64,000 nucleotides of DNA from contig CP137669.1 of NCBI GenBank assembly GCA_037976565.1, positions 38,218,912-38,282,911 on the forward strand, given 5' to 3'. The stretch is from Mesocentrotus franciscanus. Lineage: Eukaryota > Echinodermata > Echinoidea > Camarodonta > Strongylocentrotidae. Every line of letters begins with the position of its first letter. Within the stretch, counting starts at the first letter, position 1. The position numbers were made by a program, and so were the translations under genes. Of the stretch, positions 30,401-45,400 are shown one piece after another. The notes below the pieces were generated by a model, which saw only the letters and a list, made by a program, of their open reading frames with translations, did not search any database and was not told the origin of the DNA.

Positions 30401-33400
30401 GCACGTCGTCCTCAACACGTACATGTAATTGGTTCATCTGTCCAATTCGTAGTTTTCGAGTAAATGGCAATTTCATGTTTAGAGGTGAAAAAGGCGCGTA
30501 TTAGGCCTTTTGAGACGTTTTTTCGTTTTTCACCCAAATGGCTATAATTTCCAAATTAAGTATCTTAGCGCGTCCCGGTTGATATCATGGTGTAAGGCAC
30601 GTCGTCCTCAACACGTACATGTAATTGGTTCATCTGTCCAATTCGTAGTTTTCGAGTAAATGGCAATTTCATGTTTAGAGGTGAAAAAGGCGCGTATTAG
30701 GCCTTTTGAGACGTTTTTTCGTTTTTCACCCAAATGGCTATAATTTCCAAATTAAGTATCTTAGCGCGTCCCGGTTGATATCATGGTGTAAGGCACGTCG
30801 TCCTCAACACGTACATGTAATTGGTTCATCTGTCCAATTCGTAGTTTTCGAGTAAATGGCAATTTTATGTTTAGAGGTGAAAAGGCGCGTATTAGGCCTT
30901 TTGAGACGTTTTTTCGTTTTTCACCCAAATGGCTATAATTTCCAAATTAAGTATCTTAGCGCGTCCCGGTTGATATCATGGTGTAAGGCACGTCGTCCTC
31001 AACACGTACATGTAATTGGTTCATCTGTCCAATTCGTAGTTTTCGAGTAAATGGCAATTTTATGTTTAGAGGTGAAAAGGCGCGTATTAGGCCTTTTGAG
31101 ACGTTTTTTCGTTTTTCACCCAAATGGCTATAATTTCCAAATTAAGTATCTTAGCGCGTCCCGGTTGATATCATGGTGTAAGGCACGTCGTCCTCAACAC
31201 GTACATGTAATTGGTTCATCTGTCCAATTCGTAGTTTTCGAGTAAATGGCAATTTCATGTTTAGAGGTGAAAAAGGCGCGTATTAGGCCTTTTGAGACGT
31301 TTTTTCGTTTTTCACCCAAATGGCTATAATTTCCAAATTAAGAATCTTAGCGCGTCCCGGTTGATATCATGGTGTAAGGCACGTCGTCCTCAACACGTAC
31401 ATGTAATTGGTTCATCTGTCCAATTCGTAGTTTTCGAGTAAATGGCAATTTTATGTTTAGAGGTGAAAAGGCGCGTATTAGGCCTTTTGAGACGTTTTTT
31501 CGTTTTTCACCCAAATGGCTATAATTTCCAAATTAAGAATGATAGCGCGTCCCGGTTGATATCATGGTGTAAGGCACGTCGTCCTCAACACGTACATGTA
31601 ATTGGTTCATCTGTCCAATTCGTAGTTTTCGAGTAAATGGCAATTTCATGTTTAGAGGTGAAAAGGCGCGTATTAGGCCTTTTGAGACGTTTTTTCGTTT
31701 TTCACCCAAATGGCTATAATTTCCAAATTAAGAATGATAGCGCGTCCCGGTTGATATCATGGTGTAAGGCACGTCGTCCTCAACACGTACATGTAATTGG
31801 TTCATCTGTCCAATTCGTAGTTTTCGAGTAAATGGCAATTTCATGTTTAGAGGTGAAAAAGGCGCGTATTAGGCCTTTTGAGACGTTTTTTTCGTTTTTC
31901 ACCCAAATGGCTATAATTTCCAAATTAAGAATGATAGCGCGTCCCGGTTGATATCATGGTGTAAGGCACGTCGTCCTCAACACGTACATGTAATTGGTTC
32001 ATCTGTCCAATTCGTAGTTTTCGAGTAAATGGCAATTTCATGTTTAGAGGTGAAAAAGGCGCGTATTAGGCCTTTTGAGACGTTTTTTTCGTTTTTCACC
32101 CAAATGGCTATAATTTCCAAATTAAGAATGATAGCGCGTCCCGGTTGATATCATGGTGTAAGGCACGTCGTCCTCAACACGTACATGTAATTGGTTCATC
32201 TGTCCAATTCGTAGTTTTCGAGTAAATGGCAATTTCATGTTTAGAGGTGAAAAAGGCGCGTATTAGGCCTTTTGAGACGTTTTTTTCGTTTTTCACCCAA
32301 ATGGCTATAATTTCCAAATTAAGAATGATAGCGCGTCCCGGTTGATATCATGGTGTAAGGCACGTCGTCCTCAACACGTACATGTAATTGGTTCATCTGT
32401 CCAATTCGTAGTTTTCGAGTAAATGGCAATTTCATGTTTAGAGGTGAAAAGGCGCGTATTAGGCCTTTTGAGACGTTTTTTCGTTTTTCACCCAAATGGC
32501 TATAATTTCCAAATTAAGAATGATAGCGCGTCCCGGTTGATATCATGGTGTAAGGCACGTCGTCCTCAACACGTACATGTAATTGGTTCATCTGTCCAAT
32601 TCGTAGTTTTCGAGTAAATGGCAATTTCATGTTTAGAGGTGAAAAAGGCGCGTATTAGGCCTTTTGAGACGTTTTTTCGTTTTTCACCCAAATGGCTATA
32701 ATTTCCAAATTAAGAATGATAGCGCGTCCCGGTTGATATCATGGTGTAAGGCACGTCGTCCTCAACACGTACATGTAATTGGTTCATCTGTCCAATTCGT
32801 AGTTTTCGAGTAAATGGCAATTTTATGTTTAGAGGTGAAAAAGGCGCGTATTAGGCCTTTTGAGACGTTTTTTCGTTTTTCACCCAAATGGCTATAATTT
32901 CCAAATTAAGAATCTAGCGCGTCCCGGTTGATATCATGGTGTAAGGCACGTCGTCCTCAACACGTACATGTAATTGGTTCATCTGTCCAATTCGTAGTTT
33001 TCGAGTAAATGGCAATTTCATGTTTAGAGGTGAAAAAGGCGCGTATTAGGCCTTTTGAGACGTTTTTTCGTTTTTCACCCAAATGGCTATAATTTCCAAA
33101 TTAAGAATGATAGCGCGTCCCGGTTGATATCATGGTGTAAGGCACGTCGTCCTCAACACGTACATGTAATTGGTTCATCTGTCCAATTCGTAGTTTTCGA
33201 GTAAATGGCAATTTCATGTTTAGAGGTGAAAAAGGCGCGTATTAGGCCTTTTGAGACGTTTTTTTCGTTTTTCACCCAAATGGCTATAATTTCCAAATTA
33301 AGAATGATAGCGCGTCCCGGTTGATATCATGGTGTAAGGCACGTCGTCCTCAACACGTACATGTAATTGGTTCATCTGTCCAATTCGTAGTTTTCGAGTA

Positions 33401-36400
33401 AATGGCAATTTCATGTTTAGAGGTGAAAAGGCGCGTATTAGGCCTTTTGAGACGTTTTTTCGTTTTTCACCCAAATGGCTATAATTTCCAAATTAAGAAT
33501 GATAGCGCGTCCCGGTTGATATCATGGTGTAAGGCACGTCGTCCTCAACACGTACATGTAATTGGTTCATCTGTCCAATTCGTAGTTTTCGAGTAAATGG
33601 CAATTTCATGTTTAGAGGTGAAAAGGCGCGTATTAGGCCTTTTGAGACGTTTTTTCGTTTTTCACCCAAATGGCTATAATTTCCAAATTAAGAATGATAG
33701 CGCGTCCCGGTTGATATCATGGTGTAAGGCACGTCGTCCTCAACACGTACATGTAATTGGTTCATCTGTCCAATTCGTAGTTTTCGAGTAAATGGCAATT
33801 TCATGTTTAGAGGTGAAAAAGGCGCGTATTAGGCCTTTTGAGACGTTTTTTCGTTTTTCACCCAAATGGCTATAATTTCCAAATTAAGAATGATAGCGCG
33901 TCCCGGTTGATATCATGGTGTAAGGCACGTCGTCCTCAACACGTACATGTAATTGGTTCATCTGTCCAATTCGTAGTTTTCGAGTAAATGGCAATTTCAT
34001 GTTTAGAGGTGAAAAGGCGCGTATTAGGCCTTTTGAGACGTTTTTTCGTTTTTCACCCAAATGGCTATAATTTCCAAATTAAGAATGATAGCGCGTCCCG
34101 GTTGATATCATGGTGTAAGGCACGTCGTCCTCAACACGTACATGTAATTGGTTCATCTGTCCAATTCGTAGTTTTCGAGTAAATGGCAATTTCATGTTTA
34201 GAGGTGAAAAAGGCGCGTATTAGGCCTTTTGAGACGTTTTTTCGTTTTTCACCCAAATGGCTATAATTTCCAAATTAAGAATGATAGCGCGTCCCGGTTG
34301 ATATCATGGTGTAAGGCACGTCGTCCTCAACACGTACATGTAATTGGTTCATCTGTCCAATTCGTAGTTTTCGAGTAAATGGCAATTTCATGTTTAGAGG
34401 TGAAAAAGGCGCGTATTAGGCCTTTTGAGACGTTTTTTCGTTTTTCACCCAAATGGCTATAATTTCCAAATTAAGAATGATAGCGCGTCCCGGTTGATAT
34501 CATGGTGTAAGGCACGTCGTCCTCAACACGTACATGTAATTGGTTCATCTGTCCAATTCGTAGTTTTCGAGTAAATGGCAATTTCATGTTTAGAGGTGAA
34601 AAAGGCGCGTATTAGGCCTTTTGAGACGTTTTTTCGTTTTTCACCCAAATGGCTATAATTTCCAAATTAAGAATGATAGCGCGTCCCGGTTGATATCATG
34701 GTGTAAGGCACGTCGTCCTCAACACGTACATGTAATTGGTTCATCTGTCCAATTCGTAGTTTTCGAGTAAATGGCAATTTCATGTTTAGAGGTGAAAAAG
34801 GCGCGTATTAGGCCTTTTGAGACGTTTTTTCGTTTTTCACCCAAATGGCTATAATTTCCAAATTAAGAATGATAGCGCGTCCCGGTTGATATCATGGTGT
34901 AAGGCACGTCGTCCTCAACACGTACATGTAATTGGTTCATCTGTCCAATTCGTAGTTTTCGAGTAAATGGCAATTTCATGTTTAGAGGTGAAAAAGGCGC
35001 GTATTAGGCCTTTTGAGACGTTTTTTCGTTTTTCACCCAAATGGCTATAATTTCCAAATTAAGAATGATAGCGCGTCCCGGTTGATATCATGGTGTAAGG
35101 CACGTCGTCCTCAACACGTACATGTAATTGGTTCATCTGTCCAATTCGTAGTTTTCGAGTAAATGGCAATTTCATGTTTAGAGGTGAAAAAGGCGCGTAT
35201 TAGGCCTTTTGAGACGTTTTTTCGTTTTTCACCCAAATGGCTATAATTTCCAAATTAAGAATGATAGCGCGTCCCGGTTGATATCATGGTGTAAGGCACG
35301 TCGTCCTCAACACGTACATGTAATTGGTTCATCTGTCCAATTCGTAGTTTTCGAGTAAATGGCAATTTCATGTTTAGAGGTGAAAAGGCGCGTATTAGGC
35401 CTTTTGAGACGTTTTTTCGTTTTTCACCCAAATGGCTATAATTTCCAAATTAAGAATGATAGCGCGTCCCGGTTGATATCATGGTGTAAGGCACGTCGTC
35501 CTCAACACGTACATGTAATTGGTTCATCTGTCCAATTCGTAGTTTTCGAGTAAATGGCAATTTCATGTTTAGAGGTGAAAAAGGCGCGTATTAGGCCTTT
35601 TGAGACGTTTTTTTCGTTTTTCACCCAAATGGCTATAATTTCCAAATTAAGAATGATAGCGCGTCCCGGTTGATATCATGGTGTAAGGCACGTCGTCCTC
35701 AACACGTACATGTAATTGGTTCATCTGTCCAATTCGTAGTTTTCGAGTAAATGGCAATTTCATGTTTAGAGGTGAAAAGGCGCGTATTAGGCCTTTTGAG
35801 ACATTTTTTCGTTTTTCACCCAAATGGCTATAATTTCCAAATTAAGAATGATAGCGCGTCCCGGTTGATATCATGGTGTAAGGCACGTCGTCCTCAACAC
35901 GTACATGTAATTGGTTCATCTGTCCAATTCGTAGTTTTCGAGTAAATGGCAATTTCATGTTTAGAGGTGAAAAAGGCGCGTATTAGGCCTTTTGAGACGT
36001 TTTTTCGTTTTTCACCCAAATGGCTATAATTTCCAAATTAAGAATGATAGCGCGTCCCGGTTGATATCATGGTGTAAGGCACGTCGTCCTCAACACGTAC
36101 ATGTAATTGGTTCATCTGTCCAATTCGTAGTTTTCGAGTAAATGGCAATTTCATGTTTAGAGGTGAAAAGGCGCGTATTAGGCCTTTTGAGACGTTTTTT
36201 CGTTTTTCACCCAAATGGCTATAATTTCCAAATTAAGAATGATAGCGCGTCCCGGTTGATATCATGGTGTAAGGCACGTCGTCCTCAACACGTACATGTA
36301 ATTGGTTCATCTGTCCAATTCGTAGTTTTCGAGTAAATGGCAATTTCATGTTTAGAGGTGAAAAAGGCGCGTATTAGGCCTTTTGAGACGTTTTTTTCGT

Positions 36401-39400
36401 TTTTCACCCAAATGGCTATAATTTCCAAATTAAGAATGATAGCGCGTCCCGGTTGATATCATGGTGTAAGGCACGTCGTCCTCAACACGTACATGTAATT
36501 GGTTCATCTGTCCAATTCGTAGTTTTCGAGTAAATGGCAATTTCATGTTTAGAGGTGAAAAAGGCGCGTATTAGGCCTTTTGAGACGTTTTTTCGTTTTT
36601 CACCCAAATGGCTATAATTTCCAAATTAAGAATGATAGCGCGTCCCGGTTGATATCATGGTGTAAGGCACGTCGTCCTCAACACGTACATGTAATTGGTT
36701 CATCTGTCCAATTCGTAGTTTTCGAGTAAATGGCAATTTCATGTTTAGAGGTGAAAAAGGCGCGTATTAGGCCTTTTGAGACGTTTTTTCGTTTTTCACC
36801 CAAATGGCTATAATTTCCAAATTAAGAATGATAGCGCGTCCCGGTTGATATCATGGTGTAAGGCACGTCGTCCTCAACACGTACATGTAATTGGTTCATC
36901 TGTCCAATTCGTAGTTTTCGAGTAAATGGCAATTTCATGTTTAGAGGTGAAAAGGCGCGTATTAGGCCTTTTGAGACGTTTTTTCGTTTTTCACCCAAAT
37001 GGCTATAATTTCCAAATTAAGAATGATAGCGCGTCCCGGTTGATATCATGGTGTAAGGCACGTCGTCCTCAACACGTACATGTAATTGGTTCATCTGTCC
37101 AATTCGTAGTTTTCGAGTAAATGGCAATTTCATGTTTAGAGGTGAAAAGGCGCGTATTAGGCCTTTTGAGACGTTTTTTCGTTTTTCACCCAAATGGCTA
37201 TAATTTCCAAATTAAGAATGATAGCGCGTCCCGGTTGATATCATGGTGTAAGGCACGTCGTCCTCAACACGTACATGTAATTGGTTCATCTGTCCAATTC
37301 GTAGTTTTCGAGTAAATGGCAATTTCATGTTTAGAGGTGAAAAAGGCGCGTATTAGGCCTTTTGAGACGTTTTTTCGTTTTTCACCCAAATGGCTATAAT
37401 TTCCAAATTAAGAATGATAGCGCGTCCCGGTTGATATCATGGTGTAAGGCACGTCGTCCTCAACACGTACATGTAATTGGTTCATCTGTCCAATTCGTAG
37501 TTTTCGAGTAAATGGCAATTTTATGTTTAGAGGTGAAAAAGGCGCGTATTAGGCCTTTTGAGACGTTTTTTCGTTTTTCACCCAAATGGCTATAATTTCC
37601 AAATTAAGAATGATAGCGCGTCCCGGTTGATATCATGGTGTAAGGCACGTCGTCCTCAACACGTACATGTAATTGGTTCATCTGTCCAATTCGTAGTTTT
37701 CGAGTAAATGGCAATTTCATGTTTAGAGGTGAAAAGGCGCGTATTAGGCCTTTTGAGACATTTTTTCGTTTTTCACCCAAATGGCTATAATTTCCAAATT
37801 AAGAATGATAGCGCGTCCCGGTTGATATCATGGTGTAAGGCACGTCGTCCTCAACACGTACATGTAATTGGTTCATCTGTCCAATTCGTAGTTTTCGAGT
37901 AAATGGCAATTTTATGTTTAGAGGTGAAAAGGCGCGTATTAGGCCTTTTGAGACGTTTTTTCGTTTTTCACCCAAATGGCTATAATTTCCAAATTAAGAA
38001 TGATAGCGCGTCCCGGTTGATATCATGGTGTAAGGCACGTCGTCCTCAACACGTACATGTAATTGGTTCATCTGTCCAATTCGTAGTTTTCGAGTAAATG
38101 GCAATTTCATGTTTAGAGGTGAAAAGGCGCGTATTAGGCCTTTTGAGACATTTTTTTCGTTTTTCACCCAAATGGCTATAATTTCCAAATTAAGAATGAT
38201 AGCGCGTCCCGGTTGATATCATGGTGTAAGGCACGTCGTCCTCAACACGTACATGTAATTGGTTCATCTGTCCAATTCGTAGTTTTCGAGTAAATGGCAA
38301 TTTCATGTTTAGAGGTGAAAAGGCGCGTATTAGGCCTTTTGAGACGTTTTTTCGTTTTTCACCCAAATGGCTATAATTTCCAAATTAAGAATGATAGCGC
38401 GTCCCGGTTGATATCATGGTGTAAGGCACGTCGTCCTCAACACGTACATGTAATTGGTTCATCTGTCCAATTCGTAGTTTTCGAGTAAATGGCAATTTTA
38501 TGTTTAGAGGTGAAAAAGGCGCGTATTAGGCCTTTTGAGACGTTTTTTCGTTTTTCACCCAAATGGCTATAATTTCCAAATTAAGAATGATAGCGCGTCC
38601 CGGTTGATATCATGGTGTAAGGCACGTCGTCCTCAACACGTACATGTAATTGGTTCATCTGTCCAATTCGTAGTTTTCGAGTAAATGGCAATTTCATGTT
38701 TAGAGGTGAAAAAGGCGCGTATTAGGCCTTTTGAGACGTTTTTTCGTTTTTCACCCAAATGGCTATAATTTCCAAATTAAGAATGATAGCGCGTCCCGGT
38801 TGATATCATGGTGTAAGGCACGTCGTCCTCAACACGTACATGTAATTGGTTCATCTGTCCAATTCGTAGTTTTCGAGTAAATGGCAATTTTATGTTTAGA
38901 GGTGAAAAGGCGCGTATTAGGCCTTTTGAGACGTTTTTTCGTTTTTCACCCAAATGGCTATAATTTCCAAATTAAGAATGATAGCGCGTCCCGGTTGATA
39001 TCATGGTGTAAGGCACGTCGTCCTCAACACGTACATGTAATTGGTTCATCTGTCCAATTCGTAGTTTTCGAGTAAATGGCAATTTCATGTTTAGAGGTGA
39101 AAAGGCGCGTATTAGGCCTTTTGAGACGTTTTTTCGTTTTTCACCCAAATGGCTATAATTTCCAAATTAAGAATGATAGCGCGTCCCGGTTGATATCATG
39201 GTGTAAGGCACGTCGTCCTCAACACGTACATGTAATTGGTTCATCTGTCCAATTCGTAGTTTTCGAGTAAATGGCAATTTTATGTTTAGAGGTGAAAAAG
39301 GCGCGTATTAGGCCTTTTGAGACGTTTTTTCGTTTTTCACCCAAATGGCTATAATTTCCAAATTAAGAATGATAGCGCGTCCCGGTTGATATCATGGTGT

Positions 39401-42400
39401 AAGGCACGTCGTCCTCAACACGTACATGTAATTGGTTCATCTGTCCAATTCGTAGTTTTCGAGTAAATGGCAATTTTATGTTTAGAGGTGAAAAGGCGCG
39501 TATTAGGCCTTTTGAGACGTTTTTTCGTTTTTCACCCAAATGGCTATAATTTCCAAATTAAGAATGATAGCGCGTCCCGGTTGATATCATGGTGTAAGGC
39601 ACGTCGTCCTCAACACGTACATGTAATTGGTTCATCTGTCCAATTCGTAGTTTTCGAGTAAATGGCAATTTCATGTTTAGAGGTGAAAAAGGCGCGTATT
39701 AGGCCTTTTGAGACGTTTTTTTCGTTTTTCACCCAAATGGCTATAATTTCCAAATTAAGAATGATAGCGCGTCCCGGTTGATATCATGGTGTAAGGCACG
39801 TCGTCCTCAACACGTACATGTAATTGGTTCATCTGTCCAATTCGTAGTTTTCGAGTAAATGGCAATTTTATGTTTAGAGGTGAAAAGGCGCGTATTAGGC
39901 CTTTTGAGACGTTTTTTCGTTTTTCACCCAAATGGCTATAATTTCCAAATTAAGAATGATAGCGCGTCCCGGTTGATATCATGGTGTAAGGCACGTCGTC
40001 CTCAACACGTACATGTAATTGGTTCATCTGTCCAATTCGTAGTTTTCGAGTAAATGGCAATTTCATGTTTAGAGGTGAAAAAGGCGCGTATTAGGCCTTT
40101 TGAGACGTTTTTTTCGTTTTTCACCCAAATGGCTATAATTTCCAAATTAAGAATGATAGCGCGTCCCGGTTGATATCATGGTGTAAGGCACGTCGTCCTC
40201 AACACGTACATGTAATTGGTTCATCTGTCCATTCGTAGTTTTCGAGTAAATGGCAATTTTATGTTTAGAGGTGAAAAGGCGCGTATTAGGCCTTTTGAGA
40301 CGTTTTTTCGTTTTTCACCCAAATGGCTATAATTTCCAAATTAAGAATGATAGCGCGTCCCGGTTGATATCATGGTGTAAGGCACGTCGTCCTCAACACG
40401 TACATGTAATTGGTTCATCTGTCCAATTCGTAGTTTTCGAGTAAATGGCAATTTTATGTTTAGAGGTGAAAAAGGCGCGTATTAGGCCTTTTGAGACGTT
40501 TTTTCGTTTTTCACCCAAATGGCTATAATTTCCAAATTAAGAATGATAGCGCGTCCCGGTTGATATCATGGTGTAAGGCACGTCGTCCTCAACACGTACA
40601 TGTAATTGGTTCATCTGTCCAATTCGTAGTTTTCGAGTAAATGGCAATTTTATGTTTAGAGGTGAAAAAGGCGCGTATTAGGCCTTTTGAGACGTTTTTT
40701 TCGTTTTTCACCCAAATGGCTATAATTTCCAAATTAAGAATGATAGCGCGTCCCGGTTGATATCATGGTGTAAGGCACGTCGTCCTCAACACGTACATGT
40801 AATTGGTTCATCTGTCCAATTCGTAGTTTTCGAGTAAATGGCAATTTTATGTTTAGAGGTGAAAAGGCGCGTATTAGGCCTTTTGAGACGTTTTTTCGTT
40901 TTTCACCCAAATGGCTATAATTTCCAAATTAAGAATGATAGCGCGTCCCGGTTGATATCATGGTGTAAGGCACGTCGTCCTCAACACGTACATGTAATTG
41001 GTTCATCTGTCCAATTCGTAGTTTTCGAGTAAATGGCAATTTCATGTTTAGAGGTGAAAAAGGCGCGTATTAGGCCTTTTGAGACGTTTTTTTCGTTTTT
41101 CACCCAAATGGCTATAATTTCCAAATTAAGAATGATAGCGCGTCCCGGTTGATATCATGGTGTAAGGCACGTCGTCCTCAACACGTACATGTAATTGGTT
41201 CATCTGTCCAATTCGTAGTTTTCGAGTAAATGGCAATTTCATGTTTAGAGGTGAAAAAGGCGCGTATTAGGCCTTTTGAGACGTTTTTTCGTTTTTCACC
41301 CAAATGGCTATAATTTCCAAATTAAGAATGATAGCGCGTCCCGGTTGATATCATGGTGTAAGGCACGTCGTCCTCAACACGTACATGTAATTGGTTCATC
41401 TGTCCAATTCGTAGTTTTCGAGTAAATGGCAATTTTATGTTTAGAGGTGAAAAAGGCGCGTATTAGGCCTTTTGAGACGTTTTTTCGTTTTTCACCCAAA
41501 TGGCTATAATTTCCAAATTAAGAATGATAGCGCGTCCCGGTTGATATCATGGTGTAAGGCACGTCGTCCTCAACACGTACATGTAATTGGTTCATCTGTC
41601 CAATTCGTAGTTTTCGAGTAAATGGCAATTTTATGTTTAGAGGTGAAAAAGGCGCGTATTAGGCCTTTTGAGACGTTTTTTCGTTTTTCACCCAAATGGC
41701 TATAATTTCCAAATTAAGAATGATAGCGCGTCCCGGTTGATATCATGGTGTAAGGCACGTCGTCCTCAACACGTACATGTAATTGGTTCATCTGTCCATT
41801 CGTAGTTTTCGAGTAAATGGCAATTTCATGTTTAGAGGTGAAAAGGCGCGTATTAGGCCTTTTGAGACGTTTTTTCGTTTTTCACCCAAATGGCTATAAT
41901 TTCCAAATTAAGAATGATAGCGCGTCCCGGTTGATATCATGGTGTAAGGCACGTCGTCCTCAACACGTACATGTAATTGGTTCATCTGTCCAATTCGTAG
42001 TTTTCGAGTAAATGGCAATTTTATGTTTAGAGGTGAAAAAGGCGCGTATTAGGCCTTTTGAGACGTTTTTTCGTTTTTCACCCAAATGGCTATAATTTCC
42101 AAATTAAGAATGATAGCGCGTCCCGGTTGATATCATGGTGTAAGGCACGTCGTCCTCAACACGTACATGTAATTGGTTCATCTGTCCAATTCGTAGTTTT
42201 CGAGTAAATGGCAATTTTATGTTTAGAGGTGAAAAGGCGCGTATTAGGCCTTTTGAGACGTTTTTTCGTTTTTCACCCAAATGGCTATAATTTCCAAATT
42301 AAGAATGATAGCGCGTCCCGGTTGATATCATGGTGTAAGGCACGTCGTCCTCAACACGTACATGTAATTGGTTCATCTGTCCAATTCGTAGTTTTCGAGT

Positions 42401-45400
42401 AAATGGCAATTTCATGTTTAGAGGTGAAAAAGGCGCGTATTAGGCCTTTTGAGACGTTTTTTCGTTTTTCACCCAAATGGCTATAATTTCCAAATTAAGA
42501 ATGATAGCGCGTCCCGGTTGATATCATGGTGTAAGGCACGTCGTCCTCAACACGTACATGTAATTGGTTCATCTGTCCAATTCGTAGTTTTCGAGTAAAT
42601 GGCAATTTTATGTTTAGAGGTGAAAAAGGCGCGTATTAGGCCTTTTGAGACGTTTTTTCGTTTTTCACCCAAATGGCTATAATTTCCAAATTAAGAATGA
42701 TAGCGCGTCCCGGTTGATATCATGGTGTAAGGCACGTCGTCCTCAACACGTACATGTAATTGGTTCATCTGTCCAATTCGTAGTTTTCGAGTAAATGGCA
42801 ATTTTATGTTTAGAGGTGAAAAGGCGCGTATTAGGCCTTTTGAGACGTTTTTTCGTTTTTCACCCAAATGGCTATAATTTCCAAATTAAGAATGATAGCG
42901 CGTCCCGGTTGATATCATGGTGTAAGGCACGTCGTCCTCAACACGTACATGTAATTGGTTCATCTGTCCAATTCGTAGTTTTCGAGTAAATGGCAATTTT
43001 ATGTTTAGAGGTGAAAAAGGCGCGTATTAGGCCTTTTGAGACGTTTTTTCGTTTTTCACCCAAATGGCTATAATTTCCAAATTAAGAATGATAGCGCGTC
43101 CCGGTTGATATCATGGTGTAAGGCACGTCGTCCTCAACACGTACATGTAATTGGTTCATCTGTCCAATTCGTAGTTTTCGAGTAAATGGCAATTTTATGT
43201 TTAGAGGTGAAAAGGCGCGTATTAGGCCTTTTGAGACGTTTTTTCGTTTTTCACCCAAATGGCTATAATTTCCAAATTAAGAATGATAGCGCGTCCCGGT
43301 TGATATCATGGTGTAAGGCACGTCGTCCTCAACACGTACATGTAATTGGTTCATCTGTCCAATTCGTAGTTTTCGAGTAAATGGCAATTTTATGTTTAGA
43401 GGTGAAAAAGGCGCGTATTAGGCCTTTTGAGACGTTTTTTCGTTTTTCACCCAAATGGCTATAATTTCCAAATTAAGAATGATAGCGCGTCCCGGTTGAT
43501 ATCATGGTGTAAGGCACGTCGTCCTCAACACGTACATGTAATTGGTTCATCTGTCCAATTCGTAGTTTTCGAGTAAATGGCAATTTTATGTTTAGAGGTG
43601 AAAAAGGCGCGTATTAGGCCTTTTGAGACGTTTTTTCGTTTTTCACCCAAATGGCTATAATTTCCAAATTAAGAATGATAGCGCGTCCCGGTTGATATCA
43701 TGGTGTAAGGCACGTCGTCCTCAACACGTACATGTAATTGGTTCATCTGTCCAATTCGTAGTTTTCGAGTAAATGGCAATTTTATGTTTAGAGGTGAAAA
43801 AGGCGCGTATTAGGCCTTTTGAGACGTTTTTTCGTTTTTCACCCAAATGGCTATAATTTCCAAATTAAGAATGATAGCGCGTCCCGGTTGATATCATGGT
43901 GTAAGGCACGTCGTCCTCAACACGTACATGTAATTGGTTCATCTGTCCAATTCGTAGTTTTCGAGTAAATGGCAATTTTATGTTTAGAGGTGAAAAGGCG
44001 CGTATTAGGCCTTTTGAGACGTTTTTTCGTTTTTCACCCAAATGGCTATAATTTCCAAATTAAGAATGATAGCGCGTCCCGGTTGATATCATGGTGTAAG
44101 GCACGTCGTCCTCAACACGTACATGTAATTGGTTCATCTGTCCAATTCGTAGTTTTCGAGTAAATGGCAATTTTATGTTTAGAGGTGAAAAGGCGCGTAT
44201 TAGGCCTTTTGAGACGTTTTTTCGTTTTTCACCCAAATGGCTATAATTTCCAAATTAAGAATGATAGCGCGTCCCGGTTGATATCATGGTGTAAGGCACG
44301 TCGTCCTCAACACGTACATGTAATTGGTTCATCTGTCCAATTCGTAGTTTTCGAGTAAATGGCAATTTCATGTTTAGAGGTGAAAAGGCGCGTATTAGGC
44401 CTTTTGAGACATTTTTTCGTTTTTCACCCAAATGGCTATAATTTCCAAATTAAGAATGATAGCGCGTCCCGGTTGATATCATGGTGTAAGGCACGTCGTC
44501 CTCAACACGTACATGTAATTGGTTCATCTGTCCAATTCGTAGTTTTCGAGTAAATGGCAATTTCATGTTTAGAGGTGAAAAAGGCGCGTATTAGGCCTTT
44601 TGAGACGTTTTTTCGTTTTTCACCCAAATGGCTATAATTTCCAAATTAAGAATGATAGCGCGTCCCGGTTGATATCATGGTGTAAGGCACGTCGTCCTCA
44701 ACACGTACATGTAATTGGTTCATCTGTCCAATTCGTAGTTTTCGAGTAAATGGCAATTTTATGTTTAGAGGTGAAAAGGCGCGTATTAGGCCTTTTGAAA
44801 GGTTTTTTCGTTTTTCACCCAAATGGCTATAATTTCCAAATTAAGAATGATAGCGCGTCCCGGTTGATATCATGGTGTAAGGCACGTCGTCCTCAACACG
44901 TACATGTAATTGGTTCATCTGTCCAATTCGTAGTTTTCGAGTAAATGGCAATTTCATGTTTAGAGGTGAAAAGGCCCCTATTACGCCTTTTGAGACGTTT
45001 TTTCGTTTTTCACCCAAATGGCTATAATTTCCAAATTAAGAATGATAGCGCGTCCCGGTTGATATCATGGTGTAAGGCACGTCGTCCTCAACACGTACAT
45101 GTAATTGGTTCATCTGTCCAATTCGTAGTTTTCGAGTAAATGGCAATTTCATGTTTAGAGGTGAAAAGGCGCGTATTAGGCCTTTTGAGACGTTTTTTCG
45201 TTTTTCACCCAAATGGCTATAATTTCCAAATTAAGAATGATAGCGCGTCCCGGTTGATATCATGGTGTAAGGCACGTCGTCCTCAACACGTACATGTAAT
45301 TGGTTCATCTGTCCAATTCGTAGTTTTCGAGTAAATGGCAATTTCATGTTTAGAGGTGAAAAGGCGCGTATTAGGCCTTTTGAGACATTTTTTCGTTTTT